From Gossypium raimondii (Eukaryota; Streptophyta; Magnoliopsida; Malvales; Malvaceae), in NCBI RefSeq assembly GCF_025698545.1, contig NC_068569.1, positions 23,126,001 to 23,190,000 on the forward strand: 64,000 nucleotides of DNA. Direction: 5' to 3'. Position numbers and translations under genes: made by a program. This document shows, in pieces, positions 49,851 to 61,839 of this stretch (the stretch's first letter is position 1; each line of letters begins with the position of its first letter). The notes below the pieces were generated by a model that was not told the origin of the DNA, did no database searches, and was given only the letters and a program-made list of their open reading frames with translations.

Positions 49851-52360
49851 ACCGTTAATCACTTTTTTTTTTTTAACATTTCCTCTCTTTGAGATTGGGC
49901 ACCAGGGAAAGCTCGCATAGGAAGGAGAAGGTTGAAGCAAAGCCGAAATGGCGAAAACGAGCGCCGATGATGAGGAGCTAAGGCGAGCTTGCCAAGCTGC
50001 AATCGAAGGCTCGAAGCAGAAGATCATGCTATCAATTCGCGTAGCTAAACGCCGCGGGATATGGGGCAAATCTGGCAAATTGGCCAGCTACATGGCTAAA
50101 CCTAGAGTCTTTGCTCTTTGCTGTACGTCTTTTCGGTAATCTGACAAGTATTTTCTTTCCTTTAATGCAGGATGTAGGATTTTTTTTAACTTTCTTTTTT
50201 CATTTGTAATGTCTTTGATTATGCTAGAATTGTGCTAAACACGATGTTGAACTACTGGCTAAAGATAGTAAAATTGTGCACAACCGATAGGACAGTTCAA
50301 ATTCAAGGAATAAAAACTATACTTCTTAAAGGTTTTGAATTTACATAACATGATCACATTTGAAGTAACATCTGGTTCCTTATTTGTCCCCTTTGGAGTT
50401 TTTATTTTGAATAATGTCGGATTCTTGAAGCTTGTTTTTCTTCACTGAAGCCGGATGCAAGTAAATATGAACTATTTTAACCTTTTCTTTTTCTCTTAGA
50501 GAAGGTGCAGGTTTCTTGTTCTTATGCAATAACTATGGTTTCTAGCGGAGGAGTTATTGAGGTAATTCTCTTATTGCAATCCTTTAGACAATGTGTGTTA
50601 GGACAAACAAGGACAAAAGCAGAAAGATTATCCAGTGGGTTTATGGTTCATTATTAAAGCTTTATGGTGTTACTACGTGGTAGCTTGCTAGAGCTTAACA
50701 GTGGCCATCGCATGGTTGGTTAGGGTTCCCTGTAAACGGTTTTTGCCTTCTTGTATGTTTATTGGTTCTTTGTTAAGGCTTTGATGGTGCATTTATGTGC
50801 ACCTCAAGCTTCTTATGCTGATATAGTTAAACATTGTTCATTATAGATCAGATTTCAATGTTACCAAAAAGAATTGTCAGGGTCTAATTAGTTTTCTTTT
50901 GAGTGAATTTGTGCTTAATCAAGAGTCTTATCTGAAGATGGCCATGGTAAAGTAGGAGCTCGCTTTGTTCATTTTTCATATGGATCATGTCTTTCCACTT
51001 TCTACTTAAGTTTACTACGGATAAAAAATAAAGAATAAACAAATAGTAACTAAAGTTAGTCATTTGTCAACCTCTTCGGAATCATTTATAGTACCACTTT
51101 TAGCTTTAAAGAAAGAGAATATTTCTAGTATAAACAGAAAGCAAAATTCATTAACTTCCAAGTTCCAATACAAAGGGAGGAGTACTATTTGATTAAAGAC
51201 AAGGTTCTTAAGTAGTAAGGATTTTAGTTATTCTATATTGACATATAAATCATTTAAATTGTGCAGCCTGCTAAGTTGTACAAGCTGAACCATCTTTCAA
51301 GGGTGGAGGTTTATAACTAATGAACCCAGTGGATGTACTTTTACTATGGTAAGCCCTTCTTTTTGTTGTTTGAATTAGAATATGCTTTGAAAGCTGTATG
51401 ATCTTTGATTTTTGTCAATTCAGTAGGCCAAACAATTCTTAGGGCTTATGTTACCTAATGAAGTAATTCAGCTGAAGTTGAAGCCGTTTCTCTCCCTGCT
51501 TGAGATTTTTTCTTCTGCTTCTTACTGGATTTCTTATAGGGATTCGATAGCCTCTCAAGTCAGAGTATTGCTCCACCTCAGTGGACCATGCGCAACATTG
51601 ATGACAGGTAAATTGAGATAGCTCTGAACCGAAAATATCACTTTTTTCATGTCAGGGTAGCTCTTTTTCCCCTTTTATGGTCCTTTCCTTTTGGTTTTGA
51701 AAAAAACCCAATTCTTATATTCTTTTCTTAATTTTCTTTTTACAACTGGATGTTATAGTTATTGATTTGTCTATGTTCTTTCTTCAATATTTTTGTAGGA
51801 ACCGCATTTTATTCTGCATTTTAAACGTCTGTAAAGAAGCATTTGGTCGTCTCCTCAAAGTTGTTGGTATAGATGTTGTGGAGATGGCTCTTTGGGCTAA
51901 GGTGAGTGATAATTTTATTCTTTCCGAGTTCTTTACTATTGAATTAATACTAAATCATTTTTATGCAAATTGTAGAGTAATTCGAAAAACTCTATAATCT
52001 AGTGTATAACATAATCTTTTTGTTGCTTCTGCCCAGTGACGAAGTTTAAGGATATTCTCTCTAATGAGTATCATTTCATATTGTTGAGTTCTGATCTGAA
52101 GTAGATTTAATTTCCCCTAAGATTCAATAAATCTTATTTTAATAGTTTTATCTGAATTTGTCTTCTCTTTCTTGTCTTTGACTTTTATATTGTATCTAGG
52201 AAAATAAACCCTCAGTTATTACTCAAAAGAATCAGCAAGCTGGCCATGGTCCAGTTTCTACTAGAGTAGCAGAAAGTGACTTGAAGGTGACTGTTGAAAA
52301 GGATCTTATCTCCACAGCTGAGGAAGACGACATGGAGGCTCTTTTGGGCAGGTATGTATT

Positions 52361-52619
52361 CAGTGGCGAAGCCAGGGTGGCTGGCAAGGGTCCAGTCCCC
52401 CTTAAAATGGAAAAAATTCTATTTAAGCCGTTTATAATTTATAAAATTTTAAATTAGTAATTGTAAAATGCACTTTGACCCCAGAAATGATAAAAATTTG
52501 ATTTAATCCTTTAAAAATTATAAAGATGGCTATTAAAATGTTGAAATTACATTTTTACTATTGTAAAAATATACAATTTAATTCTGACCCCTCAAAAAAA
52601 TTTTCTGGCTTCGCCCCTG
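52361..52619. mobile_element. Short hAT-like element inside a SEC3 pseudogene intron
   Basis: 259 bp with ends CAGTGGCGAAGCCAG and, read inwards from the right, CAGGGGCGAAGCCAG. The flanks TATGTATT and AATGTATC match at 6 of 8 positions. It starts only 9 bases after the intron donor at 52352. Related to the element at 36572. Confidence 0.8.
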
Positions 52620-52867
52620 AATGTATCCTTCTAAAGTACAGAATGGTAACGCCAATTGATAGAGTAGACATAAGGCATGAAACATACATGCAGCCCAATT
52701 CTTTAAATTTGATATGCAAGTATTAATATATTGTTGGTTAGATTCAGAAAGATATCAGATGAGTAAGGTTTCTATACCATTGCATTTTCATTTTTTTAAA
52801 AATAAAATATTCATGTATCATTTGCCAAATTTCAAAGATGGCTAAAGTCATATCTATTCCTCTTTAA

Positions 52868-52879
52868 GGGGGGGGGGGG
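52868..52879. repeat. Poly-G run in a SEC3 pseudogene intron
   Basis: An uninterrupted run of guanines within the intron before the exon at 53116. Confidence 0.85.
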
Positions 52880-55800
52880 AGGTCCTTATCTTGTCAGTAA
52901 TATCTTTGATTATTTTGGAAACAGAGCCAAAGGTGTTTGAAGATATGGATTGATTCTTGTAGTGATCATAGTTCCATGGCAGTCTATGATTCCTGATGTC
53001 TTTTTCTTCATCTGTTGCATTCGCCTTACTGAAAAGCAATATACTGTTTTTTATGCTTAGCGCTAAATGTTGAAGGTCTTAATCCTATCCTAAATTCTCA
53101 TAACATGGTACACAGTTATGTCATGGGAATTGGTGAAGCTGAGGCATTTTCTGAAAGATTGAAGCGAGAGCTTCTTGCTCTGGAAGCAGCAAAAGTGCAT
53201 GCCATGTTGGAAAGTGAAACTCTAGTTGAAGAGGTATTTTCATTCTACTTTTGCTTTTCAATTTTTTTCCTTTACATCATGTATAGTCTCAAATCTCTCT
53301 AACATCATGTTGGGACCATGAAGAATCAATGGTCTCTGTTGTTCCATGCTGTATAGCTTTTTTAATCCAGTCCCACACCCATATGCTTTAGGTTTCAAAC
53401 AAGCTTATCAATTGTTCTATGCGGTCTTCTTTACTCCCATTTCGGATGTACTCAAGTTCACTATTTCTTCACTTTGACTTCTAGCCATTTTTCTATGACA
53501 GCTTCTTATTGTGTTTGTCTACTCCTAAATAGTTTCAATGAGTATGTTGTTGTGCTTGAGGAACTTCTGTTTATTTTCCCTCTTTCCTTGTGGCTTTTAT
53601 GATTTTTCATATGTTCAGGACATTATTTGGTCTTTTTTGAAAATTCTTTATTAATCTTGGTGTTGCTTTCATCTCTATTAATCATACGCTTCTTACTCAC
53701 CAAATTAATTTTTCTGTTATTTGGTCTTTCAGGTATTGCAAGGGCTTGAGGCGGCAACTCATTGTGTTGATGACATGGATAAATGGTTAGGGACATTCAA
53801 TGTTAAATTACGACACATAAGAGAAGATATTGAGTCAGTATGAACCTTTTGTACATAGTCCGTTAAAATGTAGGGTTCTCTGTCTGTCATTGTTCCTGCC
53901 ATTATGCCAAATCCTTACACGCTGATTCAACTTAGTTATTTTAAGAAAGGGGCTTTTGACATTTTTCGTTTTACACTTCCCTCTACCAGGAGCTTGTCTG
54001 AAGCAAAGATAGTTCTAACTTCAAAGTTATTGCATCATTTGTATTATTTATTTGCTTCTAGTCTGCTGCAACTTTTTTCCCAAAGTAGATAATCTGAAGA
54101 TGGAAACTATATATTCTTGACTTCAACATCTAACCTCTTCTCATGCTGGTTGTAATTCTTTTCACAATATACAGATAGAAACTCGTAACAATAAGTTAGA
54201 GATGCAATCTGTAAATAATAAAGCACTCATCCAAGAACTTGATAAGCTTCTTGAACGATTATGTGTCCCTTCTGAGGTATGTTATCCATCTCTATGTTTT
54301 TTGTTTAGACTTCAGCTAAGGTATGTCGCTTGTATTCTTCTTAATAACCTCTTTTATCTGATGTAGTATGCAACATGTCTGACAGGAGGAAAGTTTGACG
54401 AGGCTCGCATGACTCAAAATATTGAAGCATGTGAGTGGTTAACTGGAGCTTTACGGGGCCTTGAAGTTCCTAACTTGGAGTCCACTTATGGAAACATGCG
54501 AGCTGTATGGACTCTCCTCTCATTTCCCCCAGTTTCTTCAGTTTTATGGCTAAGCAAATTATCCAGTTGGTTATGTGGTACATGTCTAGCTTAACACAAG
54601 CTGATCACTTGGATGTCTATTTAACTTTGGACTTTTTTGGAATTTTTACTTTCAGTAACTTTGCAATGAGCTAGTATTGCTATTTGATTCGATATATGTG
54701 GTCACTGAAGAATAAAAGTAGCTCTCTGTTTGTTGTGCCTTTTATTTTAGGTTAAAGAGAAGCGGGCAGAACTCGAAAAATTAAAAGCTACATTTGTCAG
54801 GAGAGCTTCTGGTTTCTTGAAAAATTACTTTGCCAATTTGGTGGACTCTATGATGAGTGACAAAAACTACTTCTCTCAGGTATTTCCTTCATGTTATTTC
54901 ATCGTGATGATAAGTGTCATGTCAATTGTGTGGCAAGGATTCCTAATGTTGTTAACCTGCTTTCCTAACAGCGGGGACAGTTGAAGCAACCTGATCATGC
55001 TGACTTGCGATATAAATGCAGGATATATGCTCACCTTCTGCTACATTTAAAGGTCAAATTGCTGATCAACCCTAAAATCTGTAAAATATCACCCCTTGGT
55101 TGTTTCTGATATTTTGTTCCTTCTCCCTCTCAGAGTCTTGATAAAAATTGCTTGCGTCCTTTGAGGAAAGCTTATTGTAGCTCCCTTAACTTATTTCTGC
55201 GCCGAGAGGTTAGGAATGCAAAATGAAACATTTAGTTATCTAGAAAAGAAATGCATTTCTCATTTGAACTTTATTCTGGTTACAGTGCTTGATGAGGAAT
55301 TAAAATTCTGTTTAGGCTCGTGAATTTGCCAATGAACTTCGTGCCAGTACAAAAGTATCAATAAGTCCAACTACTTGGCTGGAAGGTTCCCCAGGTGGCA
55401 ATCAAATTGGGAATAGTACAGACACTTCTGCACTTTCCGATGCATATATCAAAATGTTGACGATTTTCATTCCATTACTTGTAGATGAGGTAATGTTCCT
55501 TTTGCATGTAGTTTATGTTGAATCTATTCTCAAGTCTTAATTTATTACAGTTTTTTCCTTCATGGCTTAAACGGCAGAGTTCTTTCTTAGCACACTTCAT
55601 GTGCTTTGAAGTTCCTGCACTTGTTCCCCCAGGAGTTGGTGCTAATGGTAATAAAAGAGGATCCAATGATGATCTGGGCATTATGAACATGAAAAGCAAT
55701 GACAGCAAGGACGGTAATAATTTTCTTGTGTCTTTATAATTTGTTGGACGCATTCTCCCTTTCCTCTAATTCAAAATCTCAAAAAGGGAAACTATATGAT

Positions 55801-55897
55801 TTTTCTATGTTAGTTTCTATATATGATTTTCAATGTAAAATCTGCAGATCTGCAATCATTAAATGAATCACTTCAAGATTTGCTTGATGGAATCCAT

Positions 55898-56771
55898 GTA
55901 AGCATATTGGATTTTTTTGCAGATAGATTCTTTTGCTCCTTGGAATTCATGTAATCATTAAAAGAAAAACGTTTAGGTCTCAATGTAGGAACATTAGCCA
56001 TGTTCAAGGCCTAACTTGGATCAAGAAAAAATTTAGACCCCAATATGAGAACAGCTGCCAAGTTTACGCCCCCAAAGTGATTTAACCCAAAAAAATGTCT
56101 TACTAATAAAAGGAAATCAACCATTTTTCAAGGCCATTTTCAAAGCCAAAGAAGAAAAAATTATCTCACAAAATATCTCCTAAAAGTATGAGCTAAATCA
56201 AAAAAAAAAAAAAAACGATCCAAACCAAAAAGGTAAAACACCCCACGTTGCTTTGACTCTTCATCTTCTTTTTTCTGTTCAACATGTGCTCGACTCATTT
56301 CTGCATATAAGTTTGACGATATGGCCTCCCAATGATGCTCCGAACATATGGGGAAAAAATTAAACAAAATATGAACATACATTTGTAGGATACATGCTCA
56401 TATACATCCAAGTCCGTGTAACAAAGAAAATCCATCTTCAGTACGGAGCCCAAAAGGCTGAGAAGAATAAAAACGAAAGGATAGGGAATACAAAAAATCA
56501 AAAACAAACACAAAAGTCTACATTATGATGGTGTGTCTTTCATCAGCTATACAATTTTTTAGACAGAACATTCAAGTGTAACATTAGAGGCCATCTTGCT
56601 AGACTAATAAACATGCTTTCGGTACTCATCATCATTGAAGAAAAAGGAATGTAAAAATTGACAGGTAGTAGATGCAACATAGTTTGGCAAAGGATTGGCA
56701 ACTACCTGTGTAACCGGAAGAAGTAGTGGAGGAAAAGTGAAGTATCTTGAACCAATTATCAGAGAATTCCT
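55898..56771. other. Junction between the SEC3 and PP2A pseudogenes
   Basis: It begins with an intact GTAAGC donor after the last SEC3 exon. Beyond a few dozen intron bases, no further SEC3 exon is found. Frames at 56161-56382 and 56295-56513 (-) are not recognisable. The SEC3 breakpoint must lie in this stretch. Confidence 0.55.
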
Positions 56772-58724
56772 TCAAAGGAAATAATCGGGCATTCTACAAG
56801 TAACATCGAGTTCTCCTCTCCTTGGAGCTGGCTCAAACTGTAGCCAGATGAACTTAATGGTTTTACAAACACAAGGAAGAGGCATCCGGGAATTCAATTT
56901 CAAAAGTTAGCTATTGCTCTTTTACCTTAATTTGTGTGCAATGATAGGAAAAGGAAAAAGAGGGAAATGGGGGAAGAAAGACCTGGATGAATGTGTGACT
57001 CTTGCAATCATCGACTTCCAAAATCAAAGCCTTGTTCCCACAACGATAGCAATAATTAGGGGCACTAAATATGATTACCACCTTTCGTTCCTGTTACAAG
57101 GAAATAATTGGGAATTCATAAACCCGAGCAAGCATATAAGCAAAAAATAATAAGAGTTTAACTTCTAAGAATCATGAATGATTGCATGTGCCCAGTTAAA
57201 CCCATCCATAACCAGTTAATGAACTCTAGCAATCAATTTTAAGTTGTTTGTGTGATTGTATGTTCAGATATATCCTACAAACAAGAACTTAAACTTTTGT
57301 TATTAAAATACTGAAACAAAAAAGGCAAGACAACAACAAAAAACTTGAAGAATGGTCACTCCGAACATTAGTTACCAACCAAAAGTATAGCCAGCACCAC
57401 GAGGTGAGATGCCCCAACCACATCGATCATCTGGATCAGACCACAATAAATCACACATGGGACCTTCGTAAGGAACCTCTTGAACACGGTCAAAGTTTCT
57501 TATGTTATCCAGGGTTTCAATTGAAGGGACAATCCACCATGCAGACACCTAAGATGAAGAAAAAAACACTACATCAGTGAACAGAAACACAAATAGCATT
57601 TTAACTACCATCATCTCCCTTCCGTTCTAGGAGGTACAAAGTCGAGTTTGAACGTTGCCAAGGCAATACATCTTTTTAGCCAGGAGTAAAACAATAGAGC
57701 AATACAGTCGTTTATCTTGACTTTACAATAACCACTAAATACAAGAAACATCTAATTGCTTCCATGACATTTCAAAAAAATTTGGTGTCATTTCTTAAAG
57801 TAAGAGACTTCTAGTTCCTATTTAGAATGATTTCAAAATGAAACGGGATAAAGGTAGCAACCTATAAATCCCAACTTTTTCTTGCCCAATCAAAAAGACA
57901 AAATGAGTTCTCAAAACTTAAAATTCAGATAGAATGAATATGATCAAAGCTAAAATAATATAGCAGTCTAGTACCACGATAATAAAAAATATGGAGCACA
58001 ATAAGAGCATTCAATTGCAAAACCAAATGAAATACAATTAAAACATAAATGCCAAACATCAAAGAGACTAAGGCCAATATGCATGCCCTTAGTTCTTTCT
58101 TTCCTAAAATTTATGTTGCTATTAATTGAAATCAAAACAGTTTGCACCTCATATTAGTTCTACCCACCAAAGCAGTTAATGGAAAATAGTCAAAAAGGTC
58201 GGTAAAGATCTTCCAAACATTAGCATTTCCATATCTGTAAGCAAAGCATTGTAAAAAGTATTATCACGGATTTGCAAGAGAAAGAAGCAACTACAATCAA
58301 AGCAAATACAGTACCAATTTATTTTCTTAACTGGAAATAAGAGCAGTTTAAGAATATCATGAAGACAAAAAAGATAATGAATAGACATTTAGTAGAGCTA
58401 GCACATTTGAGGCTATTATTACTACACCCTTTCAAATGAAGGTTATGCAATAAAAACTCACTTTCGCAGGCATTTAACATAAAACCCATAAACTTGAGTG
58501 ATCTGGCAAGAGAAAAGAATGACTAAAGATTTCGCTTGACATTTACTACAATAATTGGTTAAAAGCTCATATTAGAGCTTGAATTAAGACTAAGGTATGA
58601 ATAATATAACACCAAAAATTTCAAAATTTGTGCGTATGTGTGTGGATGAGGGAAAAAGTAAAAGAAGATGCAGACTTCATACCTGGCAGCTTTCATGATT
58701 TCCTCTGAGAATGGTAAGGGACTT
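56772..58724 (-). pseudogene. PP2Ac: PP2A catalytic-subunit pseudogene (3' exons only)
   Basis: Intact genes encode the ~306-residue Ser/Thr phosphatase 2A catalytic subunit. Exon pieces on the minus strand: 58724-58683 (LTILRGNHESCQ), 58502-58462 (ITQVYGFYVKCLRK), 58234-58168 ([19 protein letters not shown]), 57548-57378 (CLHGGL..., then [19 protein letters not shown]), 57274-57185 (NHTNNLKLIAR, LVMDGFNW), 57090-56983 ([14 protein letters not shown]) and 56837-56772 (FEPAPRRG...RMPDYFL, stop). Damage: a one-base deletion after CLHGGL near 57505, a small deletion before NHTNN, and a TAA in place of Gln in ARVH*LV. NHESR is now NHESC and the terminal TPDYFL is MPDYFL. The 5' exons with GDXHG and GDXVDRG were not found. 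Introns are retained, so it is a duplicated copy. Confidence 0.88.
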
Positions 58725-59517
58725 CTCAAGCCACCAATAGATGAAATAGTAGAAAAGTGGTTTTATCCAAATGAAATACACAAATGGCTTACTGCTTAAA
58801 ATTGCTATCGATCTCAGTGTTGTTGATTTCAATTTCAAAAGATTATGCAGCAATGCAGAATCAACTATGAACAAAGTTAACATGTATCTTTGTGAACAGA
58901 AAGAAGTAACGGTAAGCAGAGACTCCGATGATTTAAATATCTAGCATCAACCTAGCGCAGAGTATAATTCCATTTAAGTGGAAATTAATGATAAAAACTG
59001 CCAGCAAAACATTTCCCTACATGTACCTCTTACATTACATCAAATTAAAGTGCATCCACCACAAAGAGAACAAAAAAAAACAAATACAATAAAATGCAGC
59101 CACTCTAGATCCAAAGAAAACCCTATCTAAAGGAAAAAATCTGAAGTAGTTCACCATCACTCTAACCAGTATAATCGTCCCTAGAAATCGTCCAAAAGGC
59201 GGAGGCACGTTTAATTTATAACTTAAAGCCCACAAATATCAATCCAAGCAAGTTTTTTTTTTCTTCTTTCCTCTGTAGTGATGATAGGAGGATGTGGCCA
59301 AATTTCAGTTACACAACTAGGAGCCAAAACACATGATGCCTCGTTTGGTAGGAGTGTTATAATCCTTATACACCTCTTAATACATCAGTTTAAAATAAAC
59401 AACTGTTTGGTTGAGAAAAATAAATTTAACATAGCTGTTAAGAAATCATCAATCACATGACTCTTTCAATGTAGCCGCAATATAATCTACCATGTAATCA
59501 TATTACTCTTTACGAAA
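58725..59517. other. Spacer between the PP2A pseudogene and the PORR gene
   Basis: No exon of PP2A or any other gene could be recognised. It includes the 3' flank of the PORR gene, with an AT-rich stretch just beyond its stop codon. Confidence 0.4.
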
Positions 59518-61805
59518 TTAATCTTCCACATCAGAGGTTTCCTCATCGTATTCATCTCCTGTTTCAATCTCTTCATATTCTTCGTCTTCATCATCATCAT
59601 CATCATAATCACCACCTTCTTCTTCTTTGTCTTCCATTCTATTCTCCATGTCTTTCAGCAAAATGTCTTCTCGAGGTATCAGATTCGCACCTTTACCACG
59701 ATAAAGAAGCCCCGTCCTCATTACGTGATAGAACTTATGTCTTAGACGAACAAGAGGATGTGGATTCACTAGTTTTCCCCGTCTGTATCCTTCCTTGAGA
59801 GCCACAGTTGTCGTTTTGCACTTCAACGAGAGGTAGAAAATCCCAGGATATCTAGTAAACAATCGAGTAAACTTATGCGGGATGTTCAGCTCCTCTCGCA
59901 AGCTTCTCAAGTAGTTCCTCTTGGTCTTCTTATGAATTGTCAAGCTCAAAAACTCATGCAATACACCAACAGCCCTTTTCTCCATAAGCTCACTATTCGG
60001 ATCAATATGCCGAGAATCTTCGTACGGAGATATGTATGGAAGCTTCTGAAACTCCTCCATCCAAGCTCTCACCTTCTTTTGTGCTCCATAACCCCTTGGG
60101 AAATTCATCGGGAATGCTAATGTGGTTTGGCCCCTCTTAAATTGCCTGTACTCATCACCCATCTCCTCACCCTCATTACTTTTTTCCAATGCTGAAACAG
60201 CAAATTCCTCGCGCCATCGTTTGAGTCTCAAAGCTGAAACACCAGTTGGTGCCTTAACGAAACTGAAATGATCAGGGTATTTCGGGATCAACACTTTCTC
60301 AAAGTTATCTGGCAAACCAAGATCCCATTTCAAGGAATGAAGGGACTGAAGAGGTGCAGTCCTACTTCTCATCATCATAAGCACCTTTGAAAGCCTCTCT
60401 ATGGTATCATTCTCATGCGCTTGGTGTATGCTTTGCTCTTGCGAATCTAACAAGAGTGCAGTGCCCGTCAATCGAAAGCAAGGCAAATTCGCGTAACGCG
60501 CATGTGGGAATTCTTCAAAGAGAGTAGGGTACCTAAAACAAATTCAGAAGAACCAATTTGCAATCACCAACGGCTATACTTCGTATTCAACTCATAGTCA
60601 ATACCAGTTTATTAAACAAGGTCTCTTGTTAGTGCCAAATGGTTTATGTTACTCATGCTCGAGGTTAGTGCAAGATATGGGTATATATGCCTGACATGAG
60701 AATGCTCAAATATGGGTATATATGCCTGACATGAGAATGCTCAAAATTTTCAAAGGTTTTATGTGTTTGAACAATTATACTCTACAATTTATAGCCATTG
60801 TAATGTAAAATGAGTCCAGTAACACGAGATATAACAACACAGCAATGTGGGAATTCATCAAACAGAGTAGAACACTTAACACAGAGTCGGAAAAACCAAT
60901 TTGCAATTTCCAACTACTATTCTACATATTCAACTCAAGTTAATATCACTTTACTAAACAAGGAAAACCACTCTTTTGGCAATGTCTACCAAGTTATGTT
61001 AATCAGGCTTGAGGTGAGTGCTAAATACAGATAAATATATGTCTTAGACGAGTATGTTCAAATTCTTTTAAGTTTTTCAATGTATTTTGAAGGAGCTATG
61101 ATCGGAAATATGGCGTCGAATACAAATATTTTAAGAAAAATGAAGTGTCCGGGTACCACGAGAAATAACAACGCAGCAAATTACCCACCAAAAAGGATTC
61201 ACTAATGCCAAAACCTACATATAGGGTATTGCTTTGTGATTCTGCCATTGAAAAGAAAAATACAAATATATTGGCTAACCAAAACTAAAAGCACAAATTT
61301 CTTTGTAACAAAAAGGGTGATTTTAATATAAATTTAATCAATTTTTCATATAATATAAATCATGATTTTATCATGTATAACAACTTTTACATTACAATGC
61401 AAATAGTAAACAACAAAAATGGCAATTAAAATGAAGCTTTTTAAAAAAGAAATGAAAAAACTATTCATCGTTGCAAAACCAGCTAAAAAGGGCATTTAAA
61501 AAATGGAGGATACGAGGCCAAAAATACCTACGCAAGAAGCGAAGAACGGGGACAGTGAGGCCGAGGAGCTTTTGCCAATCGGCGAAAGACTTGGCAGTGA
61601 GAAAACCGGTGGGCGAGCGTTTAATAGCATCCTTCAAGAGGCAAGCCGCTTTGAGATCGGTGTCGGTGTCAATCACGTGGTCAAGGCTACGATTCTTAAC
61701 CCATTTCAACCTCACTTTCACTATGCCCCTCCATTGTTGATGCTCAAATTGGGGGTGTGAAAATAGGTTTTTTATTGAGGAAACAAATATTTTGGCTTTG
61801 AACAT
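59518..61805 (-). CDS. WTF9: PORR-domain RNA-binding protein, WTF9-like organelle intron-splicing factor
   Basis: Plant organelle RNA recognition (PORR, DUF860) protein; WTF9 in Arabidopsis promotes splicing of mitochondrial group II introns. Exons: 61805-61528 and 60532-59518, 430 residues. The exons join inside an Arg codon to give LRFLRRYPTLFEEFPHARYA. The PORR domain runs from about residue 20 (VKVRLKWVKNRSLDHVID) to about 360, with DLKAACLLKDAIKRSPTGFL, KWDLGLPDNFEKVLIPKYPD and HKKTKRNYLRSLREELNIPH. The C-terminus is a strongly acidic Asp/Glu tail of about 50 residues. The start at 61805 (MFKAKIFVSSIKNLF) gives a basic, hydroxylated N-terminus suitable for organelle import; an in-frame ATG at 61835 would add ten residues. 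The ~1-kb intron carries a partial duplication of the exon 2 acceptor region. Both exons are open. The WTF9 assignment is from memory of the family. Confidence 0.88.
60500..61040. repeat. Tandem duplication covering the PORR exon 2 acceptor region
   Basis: Positions about 60500-60660 (the exon 2 start and adjoining intron) reappear diverged at about 60840-61000, deeper in the intron. Shared words include GTGGGAATTC, ACCAATTTGCAAT, TATTCAACTCA and TAAACAAGG. A third, shorter relative is near 61140-61190. Inside the first copy a 35-bp unit is directly doubled at 60676-60745. Confidence 0.75.
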
Positions 61806-61839
61806 TATTTGTAGCAGCTGCATAAGTATCACCAATTAA

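Larger units (their letters stand above)
49948..55897 (+). pseudogene. SEC3: Exocyst subunit SEC3 pseudogene, 3'-truncated and frameshifted
   Basis: Intact SEC3 (about 890 residues) tethers exocytic vesicles at the plasma membrane. Recognisable exons: 49948-50122, 50500-50561, 51267-51348, 51540-51607, 51799-51901, 52200-52351, 53116-53233, 53733-53837, 54175-54276, 54367-54504, 54751-54879, 54972-55052, 55134-55208, 55316-55489, 55578-55713, 55849-55897. Conserved segments include [35 protein letters not shown] and [18 protein letters not shown]. Exon 2 is badly eroded. In exon 3 an extra T near 51311 shifts the frame just before ITNEPSGCTF, giving an immediate stop. After LNESLQDLLDGIH the remaining third or more of the protein is absent; the next family segment (DFYAVVDWA) is nowhere downstream. 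Introns are retained, so it is a duplicated, not processed, copy. A hAT-like element sits in one intron. From 51540 to 55897 the exons remain open. Confidence 0.88.

Noticed and set aside
59518-60486. Single-exon PORR protein starting at 60486
   Set aside because: That codon is TTG and the N-terminal part of the domain is missing; exon 1 at 61805-61528 completes it.
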